In this document: one piece after another, positions 45,681 to 54,731 of the stretch
Layout of the letters: every line of letters begins with the position of its first letter
How positions within the stretch are numbered: position 1 is the first letter of the stretch
Assembly (NCBI RefSeq): GCF_004795255.1
Contig: NZ_SSBQ01000002.1
Span: 2,499,501 to 2,563,500, forward strand
Length of the DNA: 64,000 nt
Direction: 5' to 3'
Source of the DNA: Streptomyces sp. RKND-216
Lineage (GTDB): Bacteria > Actinomycetota > Actinomycetes > Streptomycetales > Streptomycetaceae
Notes under the pieces: generated by a model
Told to the model about the DNA's origin: nothing
Seen by the model: the letters and a program-made list of their open reading frames with translations, nothing else
The model's database searches: none
Made by a program: the position numbers and the translations under genes

Positions 45681-48668
45681 TCAGCGGTCGCCCCGGTCCT
45701 CGTCCTCGTCGCGCGAGCCGAGCAACTCGTCCGCGAGCGTCGGCATGTCGTCCAGCGGGGTCTCCTCCGCCCACTCGCGGCGCCGGCGGCGGCCCTTCCG
45801 CCCGCCGTTCTCCTGGCCGGACTCGTCCTCGACGCGCGGCATCTCCCGGGTGCGTTCGACCTGGGGGACCTCCGCGGTCTCCTCGTCCGGCGAGACGGCG
45901 GGGAGGACGGTTGTCTCGTCCTCGGCCGGCGCATCGGCCCCGGGCAGCTGCTGCGGGAGCTGGGTCGTCTCCTCGCTGTCCGGGTCGCCTTCGTGGGCCG
46001 GCCCGGACGCGGTGTCCTTGCGCATGTCGATACGCGGCATCGGGGCGGTCTCGGCGGCGTCCTCGCGGCGGGTGGATTCGGCCTCCCGTGCCTGCTCCGC
46101 CCGCATCAGCGACTCCTCCGCCTTGCGCTGCTTCTCCAGGCGGCGCTCCTCGGCCTCGGCACGGAGGCGGGTCTCCTCCTCCGCGAGCCGGCGACGGCGT
46201 TCCTCCTCCTCGCGGCGGGTGCGCTCCTCCGCCTCGCGGCGTTCGCGCTCCTCCTCCGCGCGACGGCGCTGCTCCTCGGCACGCCGCCGCGCCTCCGCCG
46301 CGCGGCGGGCCTCCTCCTGCTGCCGCTCCTGCTCCTCCTGGCGGCGCTTCTCCTCCGCCTCGGCCTCCCGGAGCCTGCGCAACTGCTCCTGCCGCTCCCG
46401 CTCCTGGCGCTCCTCCTCGGCCTTTCGGGCGGCCTCCTCCTCGGCGCGGCGGCGGGCCTCCTCCTCGGCCGCCCTGCGGGCGTCCTCGCGGGCCTGCACC
46501 TCCTGCTCGGAGAGCGGCAGCACCTGGTCCAGCCGGTGACGTACGACGGTGGTGACGGCCTCGGGCTCCTGACCGGCATCGACGACGACGTACCGGGCGG
46601 GGTCGGCAGCGGCCAGCGACAGGAAGCCGGAGCGGACGCGCTGGTGGAAGGCGTCCGGCTCGGACTCCAGCCGGTCCGGGGCCTCGGTGAAGCGTTCCCG
46701 CGCGGTCTGCGGCGAGATGTCGAGCAGGACGGTCAGGTGGGGCACCAGACCGTCCGTGGCCCAGCGGGAGATCCGTGCGATCTCGGTGGGCGAGAGGTCC
46801 CGTCCGGCGCCCTGGTAGGCGACGGAGGAGTCGATGTAGCGGTCGGAGAGGACGACGGCCCCGCGTTCGAGCGCGGGCCGGACGACGGTGTCGACGTGTT
46901 CGGCCCGGTCCGCCGCGTAGAGCAGTGCCTCGGCGCGGTCGGAGAGACCGGCGGAGGAGACGTCGAGCAGGATCGCGCGGAGCCGCTTGCCGATGGGAGT
47001 GGCGCCCGGCTCGCGGGTCACCACGACCTCGTGGCCCTTGCCGCGTATCCACTCCGCCAGCGCTTCGACCTGGGTCGACTTGCCGGCGCCGTCGCCGCCC
47101 TCGACGGCGATGAAGAAGCCGCGCGCGGCGGGCGCCTGGGTCGGCTGGGCACCGCGCAGGGCTTCCCGCAGGTCGCGGCGGAGCGGCACGCCGTGGCGGT
47201 CGTCGGTGCGGCCGAGCACGACGGCGGCGACCGGCAGCAGCAGGGCGCCGGCGAGCATCAGCACGAACGCGGCGCCGTCGTGCTCGAAGACGAAGTCGGC
47301 GGCCTGCACGCGGTGCGGGCCGATGAACGCGGCCAGCACGGGTGCGACGACCGCGGCCAGCGCCACCGTGACGCGGACGACGGCCTGAAGGTGCGCGGTG
47401 AGTCGGGCGCGGCGGGGCTCCTCGGTCTCCTGGTCCAGCAGGGTGTGGCCGGTGTGCGCGGCGACGCCCGCGGCGAGGCCGGAGAGCAGAGCCAGGCCGA
47501 GCATCGTCGCGGTGTCCGGCGTGAGGCCCGTCGCGAGCAGCGCCACGCCGGTGACGGCGACGGCGACGGCGAACAGGCGGCGGCGGGACAGGGCGGACAG
47601 CACGCGTGGGGCGAGCCGGATGCCGAAGGCGGTGCCGCCGGTGAGCGCGAGCACCAGCAGGCCGAACGCCACCGGGCCGCCGCCCAGGCTGGCGGCTTCC
47701 AGCGCGGCCACGGAGACGGCTGCGCCGATGGCGCCGGCGATCGCCGCGCAGCCGAGGACGAGCAGGGGGACCGCGCCCGTGCGGCCCTTCTCCCGGGCGT
47801 CGTCCCTGCGCGGGCGGCGCAGGCCCTGGAGGGGCGAACGGGGGCGCGCCGTCGCGGAGTCGGGAAGTTCGAGGAAGGCCAGGACGGACAGCGAACCGGC
47901 GAAGAGACCGGCCGCGACGTACCCGGCGAGCGCTGCCTGGTGGGTGGTGAACCAGCCGATGCCGGAACCGAGCAGATTGGAGACGAGCGTGATCACCACC
48001 AGCCCAGCGGCGGCGATGGGGAAGGCGACGAAGCCGGTGCGCGTCCACAGGCGGCGCAGCGCGTCGGCGTGGTCGGGCAGCGGGCGCACGGCGGCGCCCT
48101 CCGGCGGGGGCGCAGGCAGCAGCGCGGGAGCGGTGCTGTCCTTGGCCACGGCGAACACGCGCTCCGCGGCGCCGGTGACGAAGACGGTCGCCAGGATCGC
48201 GACGAAGGCGGTCCTCGGCACCCAGTCGTTCCACAGCGGGGCGATGATCAGCACGACCGCACGCAGCCCGTCGGCGACCATCATCGTCCAGCGCCGGTCC
48301 AGGGGGCCGCCGGAGGCGGTGAGCGAAGAGAGCGGACCAAGCAGCACGGCGCCGAAGAGCAGGGTGGCCAGCAGGCGTGCCCCGAAAACGGCGGCCACGA
48401 CGAAGGCGACCCCGCGGTAGCCGCCGCCGAAGACCGGGTCGCCGCCGACGACGGGGGCGATCGCGGCGGCCTTGAGTGCGAGCAGCAACAGGACCAGCAG
48501 TCCGAGGACATCGGCGACGCCGCCGGTGAACTGGGCGCTCCACAACCGCCGTAGCGGGCCGTAGCGAAGAAGTGCGCCGACGGCACGCTCGCGTGAGTCC
48601 GCGGCGAGGGCGTCGTCCGCGGCGGAGTTGTCCGTGTCCACGCCAGTCGGCTGCTCTGAACGCGTCAT
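45681..48668 (-). CDS. tmk: Fusion of MFS-like membrane domain, thymidylate kinase and charged coiled coil
   Basis: 995 residues. Residues 1-510 form about 12 membrane helices resembling an MFS transporter. Residues about 515-725 are a complete dTMP kinase: P-loop EGGDGAGKST (about 523), DRAEHVDTVV, DRYIDSSVAYQGAGR. Residues about 735-890 are an almost unbroken Glu/Arg/Ala coiled coil (REAEAEEKRRQEEQERQQEE and similar). The tail is acidic with repeated ETTQLP/ETTVLP/ETAEVP elements. The kinase makes dTDP for DNA synthesis; the fusion would tie it to the membrane. The layout is known to me from Streptomyces annotations (SCO3542); its purpose is not. Confidence 0.92.
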   Translation of the reverse strand: MTRSEQPTGVDTDNSAADDALAADSRERAVGALLRYGPLRRLWSAQFTGGVADVLGLLVLLLLALKAAAIAPVVGGDPVFGGGYRGVAFVVAAVFGARLLATLLFGAVLLGPLSSLTASGGPLDRRWTMMVADGLRAVVLIIAPLWNDWVPRTAFVAILATVFVTGAAERVFAVAKDSTAPALLPAPPPEGAAVRPLPDHADALRRLWTRTGFVAFPIAAAGLVVITLVSNLLGSGIGWFTTHQAALAGYVAAGLFAGSLSVLAFLELPDSATARPRSPLQGLRRPRRDDAREKGRTGAVPLLVLGCAAIAGAIGAAVSVAALEAASLGGGPVAFGLLVLALTGGTAFGIRLAPRVLSALSRRRLFAVAVAVTGVALLATGLTPDTATMLGLALLSGLAAGVAAHTGHTLLDQETEEPRRARLTAHLQAVVRVTVALAAVVAPVLAAFIGPHRVQAADFVFEHDGAAFVLMLAGALLLPVAAVVLGRTDDRHGVPLRRDLREALRGAQPTQAPAARGFFIAVEGGDGAGKSTQVEALAEWIRGKGHEVVVTREPGATPIGKRLRAILLDVSSAGLSDRAEALLYAADRAEHVDTVVRPALERGAVVLSDRYIDSSVAYQGAGRDLSPTEIARISRWATDGLVPHLTVLLDISPQTARERFTEAPDRLESEPDAFHQRVRSGFLSLAAADPARYVVVDAGQEPEAVTTVVRHRLDQVLPLSEQEVQAREDARRAAEEEARRRAEEEAARKAEEERQERERQEQLRRLREAEAEEKRRQEEQERQQEEARRAAEARRRAEEQRRRAEEERERREAEERTRREEEERRRRLAEEETRLRAEAEERRLEKQRKAEESLMRAEQAREAESTRREDAAETAPMPRIDMRKDTASGPAHEGDPDSEETTQLPQQLPGADAPAEDETTVLPAVSPDEETAEVPQVERTREMPRVEDESGQENGGRKGRRRRREWAEETPLDDMPTLADELLGSRDEDEDRGDR

Positions 48669-48833
48669 CCTGCCAGCGTATAGGGCGCCGCCGACAGCAC
48701 GAGCGGCCGCCCGAACATTCGCACGCCTCCGCAGGCCGGACGGGGCGCGCCTACGGGCGGCCCGGGAACGCCCCGGCGATGCGCCGGACCCGCGGCTCCA
48801 CGCGGTGGTACGTCCCCGGGGGCCCTTCCCGGG

Positions 48834-51710
48834 CTACTTCCCGGCGGTGCTCTCCGTCGCCGCGGCCTTCTTGGCGGTGGTCTTCTTCGCCGTGGACTTC
48901 TTGGCCGCCGTCTTCTTCGCGGTCGTCTTCTTCGCGGTCGACTTCTTGGCCGTGGACTTCTTGGCCGTCGACTTCTTCGCGGTCGTCTTCTTCGCGGTCG
49001 ACTTCTTCTTCGCCGGCCCCTTCGCCCGCTTCTCGGCGAGGAGTTCGTACCCGCGCTCCGGCGTGATCGTCGCGACGTCGTCGGTGGTGCGCAGCGTCGC
49101 GTTCGTCTCGCCGTCGGTCACGTACGGGCCGAACCGGCCGTCCTTGACCACGACCGGCCTCTCGGTGGTCGGGTCGGTGCCCAGTTCCTTCAGCGGCGGC
49201 TTCGCGGCGGCTCGTCCCCGCTGCTTGGGCTGGGCGTAGATGGCGAGCGCCTCGTCGAGGGTGATGGAGAAGATCTGCTCCTCCGACTCCAGCGAACGCG
49301 AGTCGGTGCCCTTGCGCATGTACGGCCCGTAGCGGCCGTTCTGTGCGGTGATCGCCTCGCCGGACTCCGGGTCCTCGCCCACCACGCGCGGCAGCGACAG
49401 CAGTCGCAGTGCCTGCTCCAACGTCACCGTTTCGAGCGACATGGACTTCAGCAGTGAGGCGGTACGCGGCTTGACGGCGTTCTTGCCGCTCTTCGGTGTG
49501 CCCTCGGGCAGCACCTCCGTGACGTAGGGGCCGTAGCGGCCGTCGCGCGCCACGACCGGCCGTCCGGTCTCCGGGTCCTCGCCCAGCTCGAAGTCGCCGC
49601 TGGGCTTGGCGAGGAGCTCCTCGGCCAGCTCGACGGTCAGCTCGTCCGGGGGCAGGTTCTCGGGCACGTCGGCGCGCTTGCCGGGCTGCTGCTCCGGGTC
49701 CTCGGAGAGCCGCTCGACGTACGGCCCGTAGCGGCCCACTCGGAGCACGATGCCCTCGCCCACGGGGAAGGAGGAGACGCCCTTGGCGTCGATGGCGCCG
49801 AGGTCGGAGACCAGTTCCTTCAGGCCGCCGAGGTGGTCGCCGTCACCGTTCCCGGAGTCGGCGGCAGAGCTCGCCGCTCCGTCACCGGCGCCGTCCTCGC
49901 CGAAGTAGAAGCGCCGCAGCCACGGCACCGCCTCGGCGTTGCCGGCGGCGATGCGGTCGAGGTCGTCCTCCATCTTCGCGGTGAAGTCGTAGTCGACCAG
50001 GCGGCCGAAGTGCTTCTCCAGCAGTCCCACCACGGCGAAAGAGAGGAAGGAGGGCACCAGCGCGGTGCCCTTCTTGAAGACGTAGCGCCGGTCGAGGATG
50101 GTGCTGATGATCGACGCGTACGTCGACGGACGGCCGATCTCCCGTTCCTCCAGCTCCTTGACCAGGGTGGCCTCGGTGTAGCGGGCGGGGGGCTTGGTCG
50201 CGTGGCCGTCGGCGGTCAGGTCGTCGGCCGTGAGCGCGTCGCCCTCCTGGACCGGGGGCAGGCGGCGCTCGCGGTCGTCGAGTTCGGCGTTCGGGTCGTC
50301 GGCGCCCTCGACGTAGGCCTTGAGGAAGCCGTGGAAGGTGATGACCTTGCCGGTGGCGCTGAACTCGGCGTCCCGTCCGTCCGCGCTGCGTCCGCCGACC
50401 TTCACGGTCACGGACTGGCCGACGGCGTCCTTCATCTGGGAGGCGACGGTGCGCTTCCAGATCAGCTCGTACAACTTGAACTGCTCGCCGGTCAGGCCCG
50501 TCTCGGCCGGCGTGCGGAAGCGGTCGCCGGACGGGCGGATGGCCTCGTGCGCCTCCTGCGCGTTCTTGACCTTGCCGGCGTAGGTGCGCGGCCGCTCGGG
50601 GAGGTAATCGGCGCCGTAGAGCTGCGTGACCTGGGCGCGCGCGGCGGCCACCGCGGTGTCGGAGAGCGTGGTGGAGTCCGTACGCATGTAGGTGATGAAG
50701 CCGTTCTCGTACAGCTTCTGCGCCACCTGCATGGTGACCTTCGCACCGAAGCCCAGCTTGCGGCTGGCCTCCTGCTGCAGCGTGGTCGTACGGAACGGCG
50801 CGTACGGCGAGCGGCGGTACGGCTTGGACTCGACCGAGCGGACGGAGAAGTCGGTGCGCGCCAGGCCGTCGGCCAGCGCGCGGGCGGCCTGCTCATCGAG
50901 CTGGAGCACCTGCGCGGACGCCGAGGCGGTCTTGAGCCGCCCGTCGGCGCCGAAGTCGCGGCCCTGGGCGACGCGACGGCCGTCGACGGCGCTGAGCCGC
51001 GCCCCGAAAGTGCCGGGGTCCGAGGAGTCCGCCCCGCCCCCCGCGACGGTGGCGAAGGTGGCCGTCAGGTCCCAGTACTCGGCCGAGTGGAACGCCATGC
51101 GCTCGCGCTCCCGCTCCACCACGAGCCGGGTGGCGACCGACTGGACACGGCCAGCCGACAGCCGTGGCATGACCTTCTTCCACAGCACCGGCGAGACCTC
51201 GTAGCCGTAGAGGCGGTCGAGGATGCGGCGGGTCTCCTGTGCGTCGACCAGCTTCTGATTCAGGTCGCGCGGGTTGTTGACGGCTTCGCGGATGGCGTCC
51301 TTGGTGATCTCGTGGAAGACCATCCGGCGCACCGGGACCTTCGGCTTCAGCACCTCCTGAAGGTGCCAGGCGATGGCCTCGCCCTCGCGGTCCTCATCGG
51401 TGGCGAGGAAGAGTTCGTCGGACTCCGCGAGCAGCGATTTGAGCTTCTTGACCTGGTCCTTCTTGTCGCTGTTCACGACGTAGAGCGGCTCGAAATCGTG
51501 CTCGACGTTGACTCCGAGGCGCGCCCAGGGCTGCCCCTTGTACTTGGCCGGAACCTCGGCGGCGCCGTTCGGGAGATCACGGATGTGTCCCACGCTGGCC
51601 TCGACCACGTAGCCCGGGCCGAGATAGCCCTTGATCGTCTTGGCCTTGGCGGGCGACTCGACGATCACGAGTCGGCGCCCGCCCTTGGTGGTCTCGCTGG
51701 TCGGGGACAA
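48834..51710 (-). CDS. topA: DNA topoisomerase I with lysine-repeat tail
   Basis: 958 residues from TTG 51710 (MSPTSETTKGGRRLVIVESPAKAKTIKG), with GGAGAG upstream. The TOPRIM domain includes ATDEDREGEAIAW. The active tyrosine is in GFITYMRTDST (about residue 341). Five topo-C repeats (for example NGRYGPYM, DGRFGPYVTDG) replace zinc fingers. The last 55 residues repeat KKSTA/KKTTA about ten times. In S. coelicolor such lysine repeats are reported to raise processivity. The enzyme relaxes negative supercoils and is essential in Streptomyces. Confidence 0.97.
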   Translation of the reverse strand: MSPTSETTKGGRRLVIVESPAKAKTIKGYLGPGYVVEASVGHIRDLPNGAAEVPAKYKGQPWARLGVNVEHDFEPLYVVNSDKKDQVKKLKSLLAESDELFLATDEDREGEAIAWHLQEVLKPKVPVRRMVFHEITKDAIREAVNNPRDLNQKLVDAQETRRILDRLYGYEVSPVLWKKVMPRLSAGRVQSVATRLVVERERERMAFHSAEYWDLTATFATVAGGGADSSDPGTFGARLSAVDGRRVAQGRDFGADGRLKTASASAQVLQLDEQAARALADGLARTDFSVRSVESKPYRRSPYAPFRTTTLQQEASRKLGFGAKVTMQVAQKLYENGFITYMRTDSTTLSDTAVAAARAQVTQLYGADYLPERPRTYAGKVKNAQEAHEAIRPSGDRFRTPAETGLTGEQFKLYELIWKRTVASQMKDAVGQSVTVKVGGRSADGRDAEFSATGKVITFHGFLKAYVEGADDPNAELDDRERRLPPVQEGDALTADDLTADGHATKPPARYTEATLVKELEEREIGRPSTYASIISTILDRRYVFKKGTALVPSFLSFAVVGLLEKHFGRLVDYDFTAKMEDDLDRIAAGNAEAVPWLRRFYFGEDGAGDGAASSAADSGNGDGDHLGGLKELVSDLGAIDAKGVSSFPVGEGIVLRVGRYGPYVERLSEDPEQQPGKRADVPENLPPDELTVELAEELLAKPSGDFELGEDPETGRPVVARDGRYGPYVTEVLPEGTPKSGKNAVKPRTASLLKSMSLETVTLEQALRLLSLPRVVGEDPESGEAITAQNGRYGPYMRKGTDSRSLESEEQIFSITLDEALAIYAQPKQRGRAAAKPPLKELGTDPTTERPVVVKDGRFGPYVTDGETNATLRTTDDVATITPERGYELLAEKRAKGPAKKKSTAKKTTAKKSTAKKSTAKKSTAKKTTAKKTAAKKSTAKKTTAKKAAATESTAGK

Positions 51711-51932
51711 CTTCGGCTCTTCTCTCCGGTCGGCATCGGTCTCGGTGACGCTTGCGGAGTGTGACGGTACCGCCCGCCCCCGTGTCAAACGGGAAAATGC
51801 TCCAGCGCCACTCGAACGGTAACCCGACAACCGGGTTTCCTGCCGCCCTGCCGCGCTCCCGCGCACGGCACCGGCCGCTTCGGGCGAGGGGCCGAGCGGC
51901 AGGCGGCGGGCCCGGAGGGCCCCGTCTGCGGA

Positions 51933-52139
51933 TCAGGCCGGGGTCAGCAGGAGGAAGCCCAGCACCACCGAGAGCAGGCCGAATCCGGCGGCGAGCGCGA
52001 TCGCCGCCACCGGGTGCACACCCTCGGCCACGGGTTGCCGCAGCCGGGTGCGTGTCGAGGTCCACAGGAGCAGCGCGACGCCGAAGACCGCGAGGGCCGT
52101 ACCGGCGAAGGCTGCGGATCCACTCTCCATGCCGCCCAT
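51933..52139 (-). CDS. Small two-helix membrane protein
   Basis: 68 residues from ATG 52139, or 65 from ATG 52130 (MESGSAAFAG); neither has a strong ribosome site. Two hydrophobic segments (AFAGTALAVFGVALLLW and AAIALAAGFGLLSVVLGFLLL) are separated by a basic turn (TSTRTRLRQP). Probably SCO3544-like. No function is known. Confidence 0.68.
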   Translation of the reverse strand: MGGMESGSAAFAGTALAVFGVALLLWTSTRTRLRQPVAEGVHPVAAIALAAGFGLLSVVLGFLLLTPA

Positions 52140-52324
52140 GGTGCGCACGCTCGCAGCCGCGGGCGACCGTACGACGAACGTCGGATGAACGGCACCGCCC
52201 GAACGGTGTGGTCCCGATGGCCCGCATGGCGCACACCCGGACACCGTACGGGCCCCCGGGGCGGCGCGTGCGGGCCGAGCGGCCGCAGGCCGGGGCGCGC
52301 GGGTACGGCCCGGGTACGGCCGCG

Positions 52325-53884
52325 TCAGGGCGCCGGGACCGGCTCCAGGAAGCCCTGTCCGACCAGGAGCCGGATCGCCTCCGGCGTGCGGTCGCGCAAG
52401 CGGACCGGGTCCTCGCCGAGCAGCTGGGCGATGGCGTCCAGAATCCGCCCTGCCGGCAGCGACCCGTCGCACACGCCTGCGAACCCGGCCCCGACCGTGT
52501 CGACCCGGGTGGCGCGCCGCAGGCCGCGGTTCTGGCGCAGCACCACGTGCTCCGGATCCTCGGCCCCGGGAAACCCCACCTGCTCCTGGACGACCTCGTC
52601 GGCCAGCGTGAAGTGGCAGCCGAGCAGGGCGGCGTCGTCGGTGGCGCGCAGGAAGTCCTGCCGCGCGAAGTGGGCGCGCACCACGTCGCCGAGCGGCTGT
52701 TCGACCGGATGCGGCCACTCCTCGATGACGACCGACGGTTCCGAGGCGCGGGTGGCGCGCAGGGTGATCCAGCCGAAGCCGACGGCCGTGGTGCCGCGGG
52801 CCGCGAACTCGTCCAGCCAGGCGTCGTAGCGGGACTCATACGCCGTCTGCCCCGCAGTGTGGTCGCCGGCGTCGCGGAGCCACAGCTCCGCGTACTGGCT
52901 GACGTCCTGCACGTCGCGCTGCAGGATCCACGCGTCGCATCCGGCGGGCACCCAGGACCTCAGCCGGTCGCGCCAATCCTCTCCGTCGCGGTGCTCCCAG
53001 TTGGCGAGGAGCTGGAGATGGCCGCCCTCGGCGAGGTGCCCGGCGGCCTGCTGCACGAGGGTGCGGCACAGGTCGTCGCCGCGCATGCCGCCATCCCGGT
53101 ACTCGAACCGGCTGTCCGGCGAGATGACCAGCGGCGGGTTGGAGACGATCAGGTCGTACGGATCCTCGTCGGCGACAGGCTCCAGCAGCGACCCCTCGCG
53201 CAGGTCCGCTTCGGGCGCGCCGGAGAGGGCGAGGGTCAGGCGGGTGAAGGCGAGGGCGCGCGGGTTGACGTCGGTGGCGGTGACCCGGGCGGCGTGGCGG
53301 GTCGCGTGCAGTGCCTGGATGCCGGAGCCGGTGCCCAGGTCCAGGGCACGCGCGACGGGCGTACGGACGGTCAGCCCCGCCAGCGTGGTGGACGCGCCAC
53401 CCACACCGAGGACCACGTCCTCGTACTGGCCGGCGATGCCGGACGCGCCGCCCACGGCGCAGCCGAGGTCGGAGACGATCCACCAGTCCTCGCCGTCCGG
53501 ACCGCCGTACGGGCGGATGTCGACGGCGGCGCGCACCGCGGGGCCCCCGGGCGGCGCCGCGGACGGGTCGGTGCGGACCAGCCAGCCGTCGTTCAGCGCC
53601 GCGTCGAGGGGCAGCGCCCCGCGGGCCTGCTCCTCGGGGACGGGCCGCTGGAGCAGGAACAGCCGGATGAGGGTCTCCAGGGGGCCTTCCGCGCGTAGGG
53701 CGCGGCGGGCGGGAACGGTCTCGTTGCGGGCGAGCGCCGCGTACGCGGAGGCACCCAGCAGTTCCAGCAGTCCGTCCGGGGTGAACCGGGCGGCGAGCAG
53801 CGCCTCGCGGATCCGTTCGGCGGAGTCGGGCGCGGGGACGGGGGCGGGGCCGGCGGACCCTTCAGAGTTGACCACGGCGTCCAT
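52325..53884 (-). CDS. Class I SAM-dependent methyltransferase (HemK/PrmA-like fold)
   Basis: 519 residues from ATG 53884. The N-terminal 170 residues are a family-specific helical domain. The SAM-binding motif ALDLGTGSGIQALHAT and acidic ATDVNPRALAFTRL follow. The catalytic-type motif DLIVSNPPLVIS is of the NPP(Y/L) class, which modifies amide or amino nitrogen in proteins, RNA or DNA. The C-terminal 200 residues are an extra domain. Target unknown. No ribosome site precedes the start. Confidence 0.85.
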   Translation of the reverse strand: MDAVVNSEGSAGPAPVPAPDSAERIREALLAARFTPDGLLELLGASAYAALARNETVPARRALRAEGPLETLIRLFLLQRPVPEEQARGALPLDAALNDGWLVRTDPSAAPPGGPAVRAAVDIRPYGGPDGEDWWIVSDLGCAVGGASGIAGQYEDVVLGVGGASTTLAGLTVRTPVARALDLGTGSGIQALHATRHAARVTATDVNPRALAFTRLTLALSGAPEADLREGSLLEPVADEDPYDLIVSNPPLVISPDSRFEYRDGGMRGDDLCRTLVQQAAGHLAEGGHLQLLANWEHRDGEDWRDRLRSWVPAGCDAWILQRDVQDVSQYAELWLRDAGDHTAGQTAYESRYDAWLDEFAARGTTAVGFGWITLRATRASEPSVVIEEWPHPVEQPLGDVVRAHFARQDFLRATDDAALLGCHFTLADEVVQEQVGFPGAEDPEHVVLRQNRGLRRATRVDTVGAGFAGVCDGSLPAGRILDAIAQLLGEDPVRLRDRTPEAIRLLVGQGFLEPVPAP

Positions 53885-53946
53885 TGTGACGCCCGGGTCC
53901 GCCGGTGAGCAGCCCCCGGCGGACCCGGGCGGGCAGCGGTCGCGGA

Positions 53947-54510
53947 TCAGGTGGTCGGCGTGCTGCCCGGGGAGGCCTTGCGGCAGCCCTCCTGCTCCGA
54001 CATGGCCTGACCGAGTTCGCCGGACTGGAGCTTCTGCAGCGACTTGTCGCCGCTCTCGCCGAGGCGGCCCAGCTCCTGCGCCAGCCCCTTGAGGCCCTCG
54101 GCGAACTCGGACTGGTCGCCGGTGTCCAGCTCGTCCACGGTCTTCTTGAGGCCGGCGTAGGACTTGGACAGGCCCTTGAGCTCGTCGACCGCGTTCGTCT
54201 CGAGCTTCTCGCCGTTCTCGACCGGTGGGATGCCGGCGTCGTCGACGGCGTCCGCCAGGGCCTTGTACGCCTCGGAGATGTCCTGGAAGGCCGCCGAGTC
54301 GATCTTCTGGACCTCTTCGGGGGACTTCTTCTGCTGCGAAGCCTCGTTGATCGACTTGTTGGCCTGCTGGATCTTGTCCACCTGCGGCTTGACCTTGTCG
54401 CAGACCTTCTTGGCCCACGCCGCGGTGTCCGCGCCGTCATCGCCGCAGCCGGTCAGCGTGAGGACGAGTGCCGCACCTCCGGTCAGTGCGGCCGCGAGCT
54501 TCTTGTTCAC
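53947..54510 (-). CDS. Small helical lipoprotein
   Basis: 187 residues from GTG 54510, with AAGGGA upstream. Lipobox LVLTLTGCGDD puts Cys at about residue 22. The mature protein is predicted almost entirely helical and rich in Lys, Glu and Gln (VKPQVDKIQQANKSINEASQ), with a Cys pair (KVCDK, EGCRK) at its two ends. No known family. The position between methyltransferase and hppA fits the S. coelicolor order as I recall it. Confidence 0.82.
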   Translation of the reverse strand: MNKKLAAALTGGAALVLTLTGCGDDGADTAAWAKKVCDKVKPQVDKIQQANKSINEASQQKKSPEEVQKIDSAAFQDISEAYKALADAVDDAGIPPVENGEKLETNAVDELKGLSKSYAGLKKTVDELDTGDQSEFAEGLKGLAQELGRLGESGDKSLQKLQSGELGQAMSEQEGCRKASPGSTPTT

Positions 54511-54653
54511 CGATCGGTCCCTTCGTGGCTCTTCCGGCCCGGAACTTACACGCCAAGACGGCATCCGTGACGAGCCGGGCAACCGCTCTGTCACTGATTG
54601 AGCCGTTTGCCACAGCGCGTGCAGCGCCGCCTCCGATGTTTCCGTGCACGACG

Positions 54654-54695
54654 AGGCGGGCGGACGGGAGCTCAAGAGCCCTCGCCCGCCCGCCT
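54654..54695 (-). terminator. Hairpin after hppA
   Basis: 9-bp arms AGGCGGGCG / CGCCCGCCT, 37 bases past the hppA stop, with a loop that contains a second small stem (GAGCTC). Confidence 0.5.
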
Positions 54696-54731
54696 GTTGG
54701 AGCAGGTCAGCCGCTCGCTGTCAGGTGTCGG

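Noticed and set aside
46080..46480. Repetitive CTCCTC/GCGGCG DNA as a satellite
   Set aside because: It encodes the charged coiled coil of the tmk fusion.
44070..48554. A 1,494-codon open frame on the plus strand
   Set aside because: It is antisense to the delta' and tmk genes, has no domain, and arises from high GC with few stop codons.
48880..49020. CRISPR-like regular repeats
   Set aside because: They encode the KKSTA tail of topA in frame; there are no spacers or cas genes.
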